This document shows, piece by piece, positions 34,818-44,317 of a DNA stretch of 64,000 bases. The position numbers and the translations under genes are program-made. Numbering within the stretch: position 1 is the stretch's first letter; the number at the start of each line of letters is the position of its first letter. Location of the stretch: positions 1 to 64,000 of the forward strand of contig NZ_FQZQ01000006.1 in assembly GCF_900142085.1 (NCBI RefSeq), written 5' to 3'. The stretch comes from Shimia gijangensis (lineage in GTDB: Bacteria > Pseudomonadota > Alphaproteobacteria > Rhodobacterales > Rhodobacteraceae). Under the pieces are notes generated by a model, which was not told where the DNA came from, made no database searches, and saw only the letters and a list, made by a program, of their open reading frames with translations.

Positions 34818-35112
34818 TTTGAGCCTCCCGGCCATGTGCTCGGGTCACTTTCAACCCTTCCGTCACATCGATCATGCAAGCCTGCCGCGCGATGCCATCA
34901 ACCTCGACCAGACATTCAAAACAGGCACCCATCATACAGAACGGCGCACGGGGAGCGCCCGAAACAGGGGTATGTCGAAACACCTCGACGCCGGCCGCCA
35001 AAAGAGAGGCCGCAAGGTTTGCGCCCACTGGCAGGCGCAACGTCGTGCCCTCAAACGACACGTCCACGCGCGGGGTGTCCTCCAGTTCAAGAAATGGTGA
35101 AGCGGTTTTCAT
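34804..35112 (-). CDS. [2Fe-2S] subunit (HcnA/OoxA N-terminal-like)
   Basis: A 102-aa ferredoxin-like protein with the cluster pattern PFCMMGACFECLVEVDG and a fourth cysteine in ARQACMIDV. It matches the small subunit of heterotrimeric amino acid and opine dehydrogenases, where it shuttles electrons between two flavin subunits. ATG 35112 lies inside the end of the oxidase gene (26-base overlap) and its end overlaps the next gene, so the three subunits are tightly coupled. Confidence 0.87.
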   Translation of the reverse strand: MKTASPFLELEDTPRVDVSFEGTTLRLPVGANLAASLLAAGVEVFRHTPVSGAPRAPFCMMGACFECLVEVDGIARQACMIDVTEGLKVTRAHGREAQNDAS

Positions 35113-36187
35113 TAAACACCTCCAGATCCAAGGTGGCATTAGTGCCTTCCAACCAATCCGGCAGAAGGCGCGCATGTGCAGCAGCAAGTGTAATGCCGCT
35201 GTGGCAGGTCACAAGAAATGCCCCCGCCATGTCAGGACTTTCCTGATAGATCGGCAATCCATCCGGCGACAAAATCCGCAATGCGCTCCAACTGCGCACA
35301 AGCTGCGCGCGGGCCAAGGCGGGATAGGCCGCGATCGCCTCGGCGGCGAGGCCGGACAGCCCCGGTTGGGTCACGCGGTCATCAAGACCGACCTCTTCGT
35401 TGGTGGCACCGATCTGAATGCCGCCTTCATCAACCTGACGGGCAATCAGCGACGGGCGGTTGATCAACTTGGGCAGCTTTTCGGTAATAAGGACCTGCCC
35501 GCGTTGGGGTCGAATGGGGGCTTTGAACCCCATGGCCGGGCCAAGCGTGGCGGCACCAAGACCCGCAGACAGCACCACTTTGTTTGATGTAACGGTTGTG
35601 CCATCGGCGCAAGTGACCCGAAAGGCGTCCGGCTTGCTGACTTCGGTCACTGTTTTGCCGGTCAACACGCGTGCGCCCATCCGGCGCACATCTGCCGCCA
35701 GCGCGGTCAGCAGTTTCAATGGGTTCGCGTGACCGTCCTGATGATGCAGGATCGCGCCGACAACCTTGGGGCCGATATGCGGCTCTTCCTTGTGCAGCGC
35801 GTTATGCCCCAGCACGTCATAGGGGTAATTTCCGCCCAGTTTGGCTTTGAGTACCTCATACTGCGCAACAGTCGCTTCAAGTGTTTCTTCCGAAAAATGC
35901 AGATCGTATCCGCCGCGTTGTTCGAGCGGGACAGTGTGTCCGGTGTTCTCGCCCAGCTCATGTGTAAAATCAGCCCAAATCGCAGCAGATTGCTGTGACC
36001 AACTGGCGTAGCGAGGTTGATTCATGCCTTTGGATTGCACCCAGACCAGACCAAAGTTGCCCCTGCTGGCGCGAAAGGATCCGTCGTCACCGTCCAGCAC
36101 AGTCACCGTCAATCCGCGTTGGAGTAACCCCCAGGCAACTGAAAGGCCGACAATGCCTCCTCCGATGATTGTATAGTCGGTGTCCAT
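35087..36187 (-). CDS. FAD-dependent amine oxidase subunit (DAO family, HcnC/OoxB-like)
   Basis: A 366-aa flavoprotein of the D-amino acid oxidase superfamily. It shows the N-terminal FAD fold YTIIGGGIVGLSVAWGLLQR, RASRGNFGLVWVQSKG, the middle RPQRGQVLITE and the C-terminal LLVTCHSGITLAAAHARLL-like stretch that closes on FAD. In the family this subunit carries the catalytic site oxidising glycine, opines or D-hydroxyproline. The actual substrate is unknown. It is followed by the iron-sulfur and FAD subunits and preceded by dctP. Confidence 0.87.
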   Translation of the reverse strand: MDTDYTIIGGGIVGLSVAWGLLQRGLTVTVLDGDDGSFRASRGNFGLVWVQSKGMNQPRYASWSQQSAAIWADFTHELGENTGHTVPLEQRGGYDLHFSEETLEATVAQYEVLKAKLGGNYPYDVLGHNALHKEEPHIGPKVVGAILHHQDGHANPLKLLTALAADVRRMGARVLTGKTVTEVSKPDAFRVTCADGTTVTSNKVVLSAGLGAATLGPAMGFKAPIRPQRGQVLITEKLPKLINRPSLIARQVDEGGIQIGATNEEVGLDDRVTQPGLSGLAAEAIAAYPALARAQLVRSWSALRILSPDGLPIYQESPDMAGAFLVTCHSGITLAAAHARLLPDWLEGTNATLDLEVFNENRFTIS

Positions 36188-36252
36188 GGCCGCTTTCCGA
36201 TGGAGAGAAATAGGACGTCAGGGCGACACGCGTCGCCCCGACGGTTTTTAGC

Positions 36253-37251
36253 TTAGTTTCCGGCGGCGGCAACTTTGTCGAGGATCGCCTGCCCCCATTC
36301 GACACCAACGTCTTCCAGAACAGCGGGCCAGACATCGGCACGGACTTTGGCAGCCATGGCGGCCAGATCGTCGGCACTCAGTTCGGCCACGGTTGCGCCC
36401 AGCTCATCGACAAGGCGCTGCTCGTTCTTGCCCTGATCCGCTTCGGCAACTTCCCAACGGGTTGCCTCGAACGCGGCGGCTTGTTCTTTCAGGGCGGCCT
36501 GATCTTCGTCGGACAGCTCTGCAAGGCTCTCGTTCGAGATGATCATGTACCAGACCTCAAAGTGGGTATTGGCCGGGATGTAGGTTTTGGTCACGTCGCG
36601 GAATGAGGCATAATAGCCTTCAGCGCCAGATCCGATCACCCCATCCACAACACCGGTTTGAACGGCGGTGAAAGCTTCCGAGAATGGGATCGGGGCCGGG
36701 ATGTATCCCAGTGCTTCACCGGTCAGCTGAAAGCTTTTGATGCCCGGCACACGCACTTTGATGCCATTTGGTTCAACCGACCCTGGATTTGGGTTGGCAA
36801 CGTTCAGCGCGACACCACCGAAATAAACCGGATAAGCGGCCAGCATTGTGATGTCTTGTTCCGCGTAAAGACCGGTCATGACATCGCGCACAGCACCGCC
36901 GGGGCCATAAACCGCGCGGGCCTGATCCCAGTTGCCGGCAAGGTAAGGAAATGAGCTGATCTGCATGCGGCGGTCAGCGGCGGCTGCGGCTGGCTGGGTT
37001 GCCATGTCGATGGCGCCAACGCTGATGCGTTCCTGCACAGTTGTATAATCCCCCAAGGCCGAGGCCGGGAACAGGTTGACGGTCACATCGCCGCCGGTGG
37101 CTTCCGAGAGGGCAGCAGAAAAGGCGCGCAGCTCGACGTCGATCGTGGCATCCTGGGGACGCACGTGGCTCATCTTAAGGTTTTGGGCCTGCGCATAAGA
37201 GCCAAGCGCCATCAGTGCGGCAACAGCCGTGGTTAGAAGTCCGTGTTTCAT
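36253..37251 (-). CDS. dctP: TRAP transporter solute-binding protein
   Basis: A 332-aa periplasmic protein with a signal peptide (LLTTAVAALMALGSYAQAQ) and the DctP fold: VTVNLFPASALGDYTTVQER, then the ligand arginine region NGIKVRVPGIKSF and SEAFTAVQTGVVDGVIGSG. It delivers a solute, usually a carboxylate, to the DctQM membrane pair encoded just upstream. The enzyme genes downstream suggest the solute is an amino or imino acid or an opine-like compound. Confidence 0.92.
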   Translation of the reverse strand: MKHGLLTTAVAALMALGSYAQAQNLKMSHVRPQDATIDVELRAFSAALSEATGGDVTVNLFPASALGDYTTVQERISVGAIDMATQPAAAAADRRMQISSFPYLAGNWDQARAVYGPGGAVRDVMTGLYAEQDITMLAAYPVYFGGVALNVANPNPGSVEPNGIKVRVPGIKSFQLTGEALGYIPAPIPFSEAFTAVQTGVVDGVIGSGAEGYYASFRDVTKTYIPANTHFEVWYMIISNESLAELSDEDQAALKEQAAAFEATRWEVAEADQGKNEQRLVDELGATVAELSADDLAAMAAKVRADVWPAVLEDVGVEWGQAILDKVAAAGN

Positions 37252-37290
37252 AGGTATTTCCTCCGAGTTGGTATCATTTGAAAGGGTTGT

Positions 37291-38601
37291 TTAGGGCGCT
37301 ACGTCGTATCCAAAGAAGCGTGGCAAAAAGAGTGACAAATCTGGCCAAAGCGAGGTCAGGAAAACCACGGGCACATAGCCGAACAAGATGAGTTTCATGG
37401 CGGGTGGGATGACCTTGGTCACCTTCACATTGCCGATGCGTGCACCAAGATACAGGATCGAGGCGTAAGGTGGGGTCACGCCACCCATCGCGGTGTTGAC
37501 ACCCATGATCGCAGCGAACTGCACGGGGCTGACACCAATCGCATTCATCAGGGGCAGCAACAGCGGGGCAATCAGGATAATCGCGGTCACATCGTTGACG
37601 ACCATGCCGACAAGGAACAGCATTATGTTGATCATGATCAGCAACAGCACCTTGTTTTCGGTGATCGAAAAGATCCCCTGCACCAGCTGCTGTGGGATGC
37701 TTTCATAGACAAACATCTGGCTCAGGATCATCGAGAACAGGATCATCATCATGATCGCGCCCACGGCGGTGGCCGCTTCCTTGCCCGCCGAGAAGAAGTT
37801 TTCCCAACGCAGGCCTTTGTAGATCAGGAAGCCAACCGGAACCGCGTAAATTACTGCGACCGCGGCGGCTTCGGTCGGGGTCATCACCCCGCCATAAATG
37901 CCCCCAAGGATGATCACCGGCATCAAGAGCGCGGGGAACGCATGAAAGCCGCGCCGGGCCACTTCGCCAGAGAGTTCCGAGAACGAGGGTTTTTCATCCA
38001 AAATCAGGTCGAATTTGCGCGACATAACAATGTTGATCACGGAAAATGACGTCATGATCAGCAGGCCCGGCCCCAGCGTGGCCAGGAAACACGCGAGGAT
38101 AGACGTGTCCGTGACCCATCCATAGACAATCATCGTGACTGACGGTGGGATCAAAAGGCCCAGGATCGAAGAGTTGGCGATCAGCGCCGTGGCGTATTCA
38201 CGGGGATAACCCCGTTTTTCCATCTCGGGAATCAAAAGCGGGCCGATGGCTGCGATACCTGTCAGACCAGAGCCGGAAATCGCCCCGATAACAGCGCAGG
38301 ACACCGCTGCCACAACACCCAGTCCACCCCGAACATGGCCGATAAAAGCGTTCACAAACCGCAACAGAGATGCGGCAATCCCGCTTTCGGACATGATCGT
38401 GCCAGCCAGTACAAAGAGGGGAATGGCCAGCAAGACCGGATTTCCAAGTTGTTGGAAGCCCCAGAGCATCATGCCTTTCATGGTCACATCGCCCATGAAA
38501 TACATCACCATAAGGGCAGACCCGAAACAGTAGGGCAACGGCACGCCAAGAGTCAGTGTGATGACCAACAGGGCGATAGCGATCAGTGCAATCTCGATCA
38601 T
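37291..38601 (-). CDS. dctM: TRAP transporter large permease
   Basis: A 436-aa membrane protein with about 12-13 segments and the DctM features LGVPLPYCFGSALMVMYFMG, SGSGLTGIAAIGPLLIPEME and MGVNTAMGGVTPPYA. It is the sodium-coupled transport subunit. ATG 38601 overlaps the dctQ stop by ATGA; upstream frame extension is not real. Confidence 0.93.
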   Translation of the reverse strand: MIEIALIAIALLVITLTLGVPLPYCFGSALMVMYFMGDVTMKGMMLWGFQQLGNPVLLAIPLFVLAGTIMSESGIAASLLRFVNAFIGHVRGGLGVVAAVSCAVIGAISGSGLTGIAAIGPLLIPEMEKRGYPREYATALIANSSILGLLIPPSVTMIVYGWVTDTSILACFLATLGPGLLIMTSFSVINIVMSRKFDLILDEKPSFSELSGEVARRGFHAFPALLMPVIILGGIYGGVMTPTEAAAVAVIYAVPVGFLIYKGLRWENFFSAGKEAATAVGAIMMMILFSMILSQMFVYESIPQQLVQGIFSITENKVLLLIMINIMLFLVGMVVNDVTAIILIAPLLLPLMNAIGVSPVQFAAIMGVNTAMGGVTPPYASILYLGARIGNVKVTKVIPPAMKLILFGYVPVVFLTSLWPDLSLFLPRFFGYDVAP

Positions 38602-39068
38602 GCTGGCTCTCCTTGGCGCAGGCTTTTGACGTGGCGCACAAGGTGCCAAGCGGTGTAAATCATCATCAGGGTCATGCCGATGACCAACGCGATGTCTGCA
38701 TAGAAGGTGGGAATGTAGAGTGTCGGGCTCTCACGCCAGACCCGCCAGGCATAGCGGGTGTAGTCCCATGCCCAGGACAGCAGCCACAATCCAACGATCA
38801 GGCTGATAACTTCTCCGATGATGGCCAGAATCGTATGGCCCCGGTCGGTTTTGACAAATATCTCCAGCACATTGGCGCGGATATGTGTGTTTTCACGCGA
38901 GGCATTGACGGACCCAAGGATGTATAACCAGACCGTTGGGTAGGCCATGGTCTCTTCCAGCCCCATCACAGGCACCTGCAAAACATAGCGCGTGATGACC
39001 TGAACAAATTGCCCCATCGCGACTGAACAAATCAGTGCTGTCAGCAAATATTTCGAAAACTTGTCCAT
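38598..39068 (-). CDS. dctQ: TRAP transporter small permease
   Basis: A 156-aa protein with four membrane segments and the DctQ motif region RYVLQVPVMGLEETMAYPTV followed by RENTHIRANVLE. It heads the probable operon dctQ-dctM-dctP-oxidase-FeS-FAD-ridA. ATG 39068 (MDKFSKYLLT) has GGGGGATA upstream. Confidence 0.9.
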   Translation of the reverse strand: MDKFSKYLLTALICSVAMGQFVQVITRYVLQVPVMGLEETMAYPTVWLYILGSVNASRENTHIRANVLEIFVKTDRGHTILAIIGEVISLIVGLWLLSWAWDYTRYAWRVWRESPTLYIPTFYADIALVIGMTLMMIYTAWHLVRHVKSLRQGEPA

Positions 39069-39083
39069 GTATCCCCCGTGCCC

Positions 39084-39115
39084 AAATGACAATCCACATA
39101 GGCTTTGGGTCATTT
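39084..39115. promoter_or_regulatory. possible operator between dctQ and the LysR gene
   Basis: AAATGAC (39084-39090) and GTCATTT (39109-39115) are perfect inverted arms with 18 bases between them. They lie in the 113-bp divergent promoter region and could be the binding site of the LysR regulator. Confidence 0.35.
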
Positions 39116-39181
39116 CACTGGACAAGCGACATTAAATCAATTTTAAAATATATCTAACTCCATAACTTGAGTTTATACATT

Positions 39182-40144
39182 GTGAATCTCACACTTCGCC
39201 AACTTGAAACCTTTCGAGAGGTCATGCGCTCTGGCTCAATCAGCCAGGCGGCGCGAGCTGTCGGGCGCACACAGCCCGCTGTGTCGACCATGATCCAAAC
39301 GCTCGAAGATCAAATTGGCTTTGCCTTGTTCCTGCGCAAACACGGAAAACTGACTCCGACACCGGAGGCACAGTTCTTTCTGGAAGAATGCGAGGATATT
39401 CTGGGGCGACTGGAACGCACCGAACGCACACTCGAGCGGATCAGCTCGCTGCAATCCGGCAAGCTCAAAATTGCCTGTCACCCTGCTGCTTCAAGTATCT
39501 TTATTCCGCGGCTTCTGACACAGTTTTTAAAAGGCCGCGACGACCTTGAAGTATCCCTGATCATGCGCTCTTCGGACGTGATTGAGGACATGATTGCGTC
39601 TCAGCAATATGATCTGGGATTTTCTGAAACGCCCAGTCCGCGCGCATCGATCCAGCAATCCGATTACAATATGGAATGCGTATGTGTTCTGCCCGCAGAC
39701 GATCCGTTGACCGCAAAATCGGTTGTCACGCCAGTTGATCTCGCTGGACGCCCGATGGCTGTTTTGTTTGATGAGCACAGTACAGCTATTCAGACCGAGG
39801 CTGCCTTTCGCGCTACTGGAACCAGGTTTACCAAACGGTTTGAATTGCGGACCTTTTTGCCCGGCCTGCAATTTGTTTCCGCAGGCGCATGTGTGATGGT
39901 CTGTGACATGATCACGGTTTACAGCCACATTCTAAACGCGCCAAAAAGCACCGGACTTGCCTTTCGCCGGTTTGCGCCAAGTGTGTCCAGCAGCGTTTCG
40001 ATCCTGACCCCGGGCTATGCGACCCAATCCATGGCTGGCCAAGCATTCATCTCAGACCTCAAGAGCGCCGTAAAAGGTGTGCAGGATGAGATCGAATACG
40101 CTTTGGATTCGCCGTGGGCGGAAGTTGAACTGCAAATAATGTAA
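39182..40144 (+). CDS. LysR-family transcriptional regulator of the TRAP operon
   Basis: A 320-aa regulator with the helix-turn-helix LRQLETFREVMRSGSISQAA and GRTQPAVSTMIQTLEDQIG and an effector domain at about residues 95-300. I start at GTG 39182 (MNLTLRQLE); a TTG at 39167 would add five residues. Its divergent position makes it the probable regulator of the seven-gene transport and oxidation operon. Confidence 0.88.
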   Translation: MNLTLRQLETFREVMRSGSISQAARAVGRTQPAVSTMIQTLEDQIGFALFLRKHGKLTPTPEAQFFLEECEDILGRLERTERTLERISSLQSGKLKIACHPAASSIFIPRLLTQFLKGRDDLEVSLIMRSSDVIEDMIASQQYDLGFSETPSPRASIQQSDYNMECVCVLPADDPLTAKSVVTPVDLAGRPMAVLFDEHSTAIQTEAAFRATGTRFTKRFELRTFLPGLQFVSAGACVMVCDMITVYSHILNAPKSTGLAFRRFAPSVSSSVSILTPGYATQSMAGQAFISDLKSAVKGVQDEIEYALDSPWAEVELQIM

Positions 40145-40508
40145 TGGTTGGTCATGGCTTGCATAGAAATCCACGATAGTCGCTCTGCCCAAACAAGGAA
40201 GTTGCAAAGGGCAATGTTCGCCCGCTCATATTGCTTTTCAAAGACAACATTCGCGACGGCAGCTTGATAGAGCGTTTCAACGTGGTATTGAATGACCGCT
40301 CTGGTGCAAGCCCGCCGCAACGCAGTGTCGAACGTAGTGCAGCTGCGAAAGGTTGCTTCGTCACCAATATCTGCAGCCGCACAAGTCCAGTTTGTCCCGC
40401 ACAACAGCCCTTCTCCAAGACAGATAATTTCCCAACCGACCTAGACAATCCACGTGTCTTTGCTCAGTCTGCATGTTCAATCCAACCTGAACTTCTGGAC
40501 ATGCCCAA
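40145..40508. other. gene-free stretch
   Basis: No gene or hairpin is supported. The text around 40200-40350 (GGGCAATGTTCGCCCGC, GACCGCTCTGGTGCAAGCCCG) resembles in style the gene-free stretches at 220-345 and 3040-3740, which may point to one dispersed, decayed repeat family. Confidence 0.45.
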
Positions 40509-41450
40509 ATGAGCCCACGCAAGATCATCATTGATACGGACCCCGGCCAAGACGACGCCGTTGCGATCCTGTTGGCTCTGTCGAGCCCCGAGGACATTGA
40601 TGTTCTGGGTATCACGGCCGTGGCCGGTAATGTTCCCCTGCCTCTGACCCAGAAAAACGCCCGGATTGTCTGTGAATTGGCAGGCAGGACCGAAATGAAA
40701 GTCTTTGCCGGGTGTGATCGACCTTTGGGCCGTGATCTGGTCACTGCGGAACATGTGCACGGTAAAACCGGGCTTGATGGCCCCAACCTGCCCGACCCGG
40801 TGATGCCCTTACAGGATCAGCACGCCGTTGACTACATCATCGATACTCTTCGTGCTGAGCCTGCAGGAACTGTCACACTTTGCCCATTGGGGCCGCTGAC
40901 CAACATTGCAATGGCCTTTGAAAAGGCGCCCGATATCATGGATCGGGTGCAGGAGATTGTCCTGATGGGCGGTGGGTATTTCGAGGGCGGTAATATCACG
41001 CCGGCTGCTGAATTTAACATTTATGTTGACCCGCAAGCCGCTCATATTGTTTTTAAATCTGGCGTTCCAATTGTGGTTATGCCGTTGGATGTCACCCACA
41101 AGGCGCTGGTCACCAAATCCCGCAACGATGCCTTCCGTGCGATTGGTTCGGACGTTGGCATCGCCGTGGCCCAGATGACCGATTTTTTTGAACGGTTCGA
41201 CAAGGAAAAATACGGCAGCGAAGGCGCGCCATTGCATGACCCGTGTGTCACCGCCTATCTGATCCGCCCTGATCTGTTCAAAGGTCGTTATATCAATGTT
41301 GAAATCGAAACCCATTCCGAACTGACCATGGGCATGACCGTGGCCGATTGGTGGGGTGTCACGGACCGTCCGGCCAACGCACTTTTCATCGGCGATATTG
41401 ATGCGGATGGCTTCTTTCAGCTTCTGACAGTAAGGCTCGCCCGATTATGA
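40509..41450 (+). CDS. nucleoside hydrolase
   Basis: A 313-aa hydrolase of the inosine-uridine preferring nucleoside N-ribohydrolase family. The calcium-binding motif is IIIDTDPGQDDAVAILLALS and further ligands are in LMGGGYFEGGNITPAAEFNI and LHDPCVTAYLI. It cuts nucleosides to base and ribose for salvage. The stop overlaps the next gene by ATGA. Confidence 0.92.
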   Translation: MSPRKIIIDTDPGQDDAVAILLALSSPEDIDVLGITAVAGNVPLPLTQKNARIVCELAGRTEMKVFAGCDRPLGRDLVTAEHVHGKTGLDGPNLPDPVMPLQDQHAVDYIIDTLRAEPAGTVTLCPLGPLTNIAMAFEKAPDIMDRVQEIVLMGGGYFEGGNITPAAEFNIYVDPQAAHIVFKSGVPIVVMPLDVTHKALVTKSRNDAFRAIGSDVGIAVAQMTDFFERFDKEKYGSEGAPLHDPCVTAYLIRPDLFKGRYINVEIETHSELTMGMTVADWWGVTDRPANALFIGDIDADGFFQLLTVRLARL

Positions 41451-41896
41451 GTACTGCGCTGCACCTTGCCCGTCCTGAAGACATTGACCGCCTTTTGCCT
41501 TTGGTCGAGGCCTTTCACTCCGAAGCTGGCATTGTGCTGAGCAGTGAAGACCGGCACGCAGCCGTGTTGCCGCTCTTGGAAGGCACTCCGCTAGGTGTGG
41601 CTTATCTGATTGGGCCAACGCGTGCGCCCGTGGGCTATATCGTCATCACCTTTGGCTGGTCGATTGAATTTGGCGGCATGGATGCGTTCATTGACGAACT
41701 GTACATCCGCCCGGCTGTACGCAAGCGGGGCATGGGGACGGACGTGCTCACGGCTCTGCCGCGCGCTCTGGCGGATGCAGGCGTCAAAGCGTTTCATCTT
41801 GAGGTCGACCATGACAATGAAACCGCGCAGCGGCTTTACACGCGCGCTGGTTTTACCACCCGTCCGCGCTATATGCTGATGTCTCGCAAATTGTGA
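41447..41896 (+). CDS. GNAT family N-acetyltransferase
   Basis: A 149-aa acetyltransferase with the acetyl-CoA loop around VRKRGMGTDVLTALPRALAD and the C-terminal DNETAQRLYTRAGFTTRPRY. The substrate is unknown. It overlaps the nucleoside hydrolase by ATGA and is 9 bases before selO. Confidence 0.88.
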   Translation: MSTALHLARPEDIDRLLPLVEAFHSEAGIVLSSEDRHAAVLPLLEGTPLGVAYLIGPTRAPVGYIVITFGWSIEFGGMDAFIDELYIRPAVRKRGMGTDVLTALPRALADAGVKAFHLEVDHDNETAQRLYTRAGFTTRPRYMLMSRKL

Positions 41897-41905
41897 ACTA
41901 AGCTC

Positions 41906-43312
41906 ATGCCTCTGACGATCCCTTTTTCCAACAGCTACGCAAAGCTGCCTGAACGCCTGTTTTCGCGCCTTGGCCCCGAGCCGGTGCATGCGCCCGAATT
42001 GCTGGCGTTCAACCATGCGCTTGCGCGTGACCTCGGGATTTCCGGAGACGATGACCACGCCGTATTGGCCCGCGTGTTTTCAGGCAATGCAATTCCGGAC
42101 GGTGCGGAGCCTTTGGCGCAACTTTATGCGGGACATCAATTTGGCAATTGGAATCCTCAGTTGGGGGACGGGCGTGCAATCCTCTTGGGAGAAGTTGCAG
42201 GCTTTGATCTGCAACTCAAAGGGTCCGGTCGCACGCCGTATTCCCGAAATGGCGATGGTCGCGCCTGGGTTGGTCCGGTGCTGCGCGAATTTGTGGTCAG
42301 TGAGGCCATGCACGCGCTTGGCATCCCCACAACCCGCGCGCTGGCCGCTGTGGCCACAGGCGAACTTGTTCAACGCGAAACCGCCCTGCCCGGCGCTGTC
42401 CTTACGCGTGTCGCTTCGAGCCATATTCGCGTGGGCACCTTTCAGATTTTGGCAGCACGTGGCGATAGTGAAGGGCTGAAGGCCCTGTTTGAACACGCAG
42501 TCGAGCGCCATTATCCGGACGTCAGCGATCCTCTTGGTTTTCTCAATGCGGTGATCCAACGACAGGCAACATTGATCACGCATTGGATGAATGTCGGATT
42601 TATTCACGGCGTGATGAACACCGACAATTGCGCGATTTCCGGCGAAACTATCGACTATGGCCCCTGTGCCTTTATGGACGCCTATCACCCGATGACGGTG
42701 TTTTCCTCAATTGATCGAACCGGGCGCTATGCCTTTGCCTCGCAAGCAAACGTGATCGTGTGGAATCTGGCGCAGCTGGCGTCTTCTCTCTTGCCTCTCA
42801 TGCCAGATCAAGAGGCCGCCGTTGAGGCATTTACCCACGCCGTGCACGCCATGCCCGCGATGTTGAATACAAAGTGGAATGCCACATCGGCCCGCAAGAT
42901 CGGCATTGCTGAACCGACCGACCAAGATCACCAGCTTACAGCCCGTCTGTTGCAGATGATGTCCGCGCAAGGCGCCGATTTTACCAACACTTTCGCCGCC
43001 CTGACCACTGGAGATGCCACCGACCAGTTTGTTGACCGCGAGGCTTACGCTGACTGGGCCTTAGATTGGCAATCCAGACTGGAAACCGAAGCCGCGCCCC
43101 AAGAGGTCATGCAGATCACAAACCCCGTTCTGATCCCGCGCAATCACCGTGTGGAACAGATGATTCAATCCGCGGTTCAGGGCGACATGGCCCCTTTTGA
43201 ACGGTTAATGAAAGCCTTGTCCCAGCCATTTGAAAACAAAAGTGAATTCGATGATCTGCGCCGCCCTCCGTCTGAGCAGGAACGGGTACGCGCCACGTTC
43301 TGTGGAACCTAA
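41906..43312 (+). CDS. selO: protein adenylyltransferase SelO
   Basis: A 468-aa pseudokinase-fold enzyme that transfers AMP from ATP to serine, threonine or tyrosine of proteins. It shows PLAQLYAGHQFGNWNPQLGD, LKGSGRTPYSRNGDGRAW, the active-site aspartates in HGVMNTDNCAISGETIDYGP and the C-terminal RATFCGT with cysteine in place of the selenocysteine of animal homologues. The stop overlaps the convergent DMT transporter gene by four bases. Confidence 0.95.
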   Translation: MPLTIPFSNSYAKLPERLFSRLGPEPVHAPELLAFNHALARDLGISGDDDHAVLARVFSGNAIPDGAEPLAQLYAGHQFGNWNPQLGDGRAILLGEVAGFDLQLKGSGRTPYSRNGDGRAWVGPVLREFVVSEAMHALGIPTTRALAAVATGELVQRETALPGAVLTRVASSHIRVGTFQILAARGDSEGLKALFEHAVERHYPDVSDPLGFLNAVIQRQATLITHWMNVGFIHGVMNTDNCAISGETIDYGPCAFMDAYHPMTVFSSIDRTGRYAFASQANVIVWNLAQLASSLLPLMPDQEAAVEAFTHAVHAMPAMLNTKWNATSARKIGIAEPTDQDHQLTARLLQMMSAQGADFTNTFAALTTGDATDQFVDREAYADWALDWQSRLETEAAPQEVMQITNPVLIPRNHRVEQMIQSAVQGDMAPFERLMKALSQPFENKSEFDDLRRPPSEQERVRATFCGT

Positions 43313-44169
43313 GCTTTTCGGTTAATCAAGAACAAACCAAAGGCGACCAATGCCAACGCGATCCAGATGCTTGGGCCGACCTTTTCGCCCAATATCCACC
43401 ACCCAAACAACACGCTGAACACCGGCGATAAAAAGCTGAACGATGCGACGGACGATGTTGGGTAAATCGACAACATCCAGAACCAAACCAGATAGCCAAT
43501 CGCTACCACCCCTATGGCCTGAAACAACAGCCCCAATACATGGATTATGGCTGGATCACGCAAGATCTCACCAAACCACGGCGTTATCGCGCTCAGCACA
43601 ATAGCCGAGACAATCAACTGCCACATCAACTGGGTTTCCGGGTTGGTCTTTGACAAAGGGGTAATCCGCAACAACAAGGCAATCGCGGCCCATCCAATCG
43701 CCGCCATCAGGGCCAGAATGTCTCCCCAGATGTTGGCAGCACCGCTTTGTCGATCCAACAAAGCAACCGCAACACCCGTCATTGCCAAACCAAGCCCGAT
43801 CAAACGCACGAAGGTCAGGCGTTCTCCGGGCAGCAATACATGTGCCGCCAGAGCAAGCCAGACCGGCATGGAATAGAAAATCACGCTGACACGCGACACA
43901 TCTGTAAGATCAAGAGCGATGTACAGACTTATGAATTCAATGGAAAAAATGACCCCAATTAGAATTCCAGGCCAGGCAACAGACCACTTGTATTCAAAAG
44001 GCTTTCCGCGCCAGGCCATCCAGCCAGCGACAGCCAGACCAGCAATCACAGACCGTATGGCCACCAGAAAAACCGGTGAAAACCCACCATTTGTAACCTT
44101 GATCACCACCTGATTAAACGCCAACGTGATAGCGAACAGGATTAGTGCCGAGGCACCAAATGTATCCAT
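43309..44169 (-). CDS. DMT superfamily (EamA) transporter
   Basis: A 286-aa membrane protein with ten hydrophobic segments in two EamA repeats; the second repeat begins near IWGDILALMAAIGWAAIALL and ends FSFLSPVFSVLFGWWILGEK. Such proteins export metabolites or amino acids; the substrate is unknown. The start is uncertain: ATG 44169 is used, ATG 44187 or 44211 are alternatives. Confidence 0.85.
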   Translation of the reverse strand: MDTFGASALILFAITLAFNQVVIKVTNGGFSPVFLVAIRSVIAGLAVAGWMAWRGKPFEYKWSVAWPGILIGVIFSIEFISLYIALDLTDVSRVSVIFYSMPVWLALAAHVLLPGERLTFVRLIGLGLAMTGVAVALLDRQSGAANIWGDILALMAAIGWAAIALLLRITPLSKTNPETQLMWQLIVSAIVLSAITPWFGEILRDPAIIHVLGLLFQAIGVVAIGYLVWFWMLSIYPTSSVASFSFLSPVFSVLFGWWILGEKVGPSIWIALALVAFGLFLINRKA

Positions 44170-44317
44170 ATGTGACTTTCGTTCCATTGCGTCACTGGCG
44201 CCCGATTTCATTAGCGTGTCAAGTAAATCTCCAGACAACGCGGCGTCGCGACATTAAGGTCGCTCGCCAATCGGGGCATCGCATGTCACAAGGCCGCGCA
44301 GCACAGATAAGACAATC

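Noticed and set aside
33423-36187. Hydrogen cyanide synthase hcnABC
   Set aside because: The subunits are similar, but the family also covers opine and D-amino acid dehydrogenases, and the TRAP transporter and RidA fit catabolism better than cyanide production.
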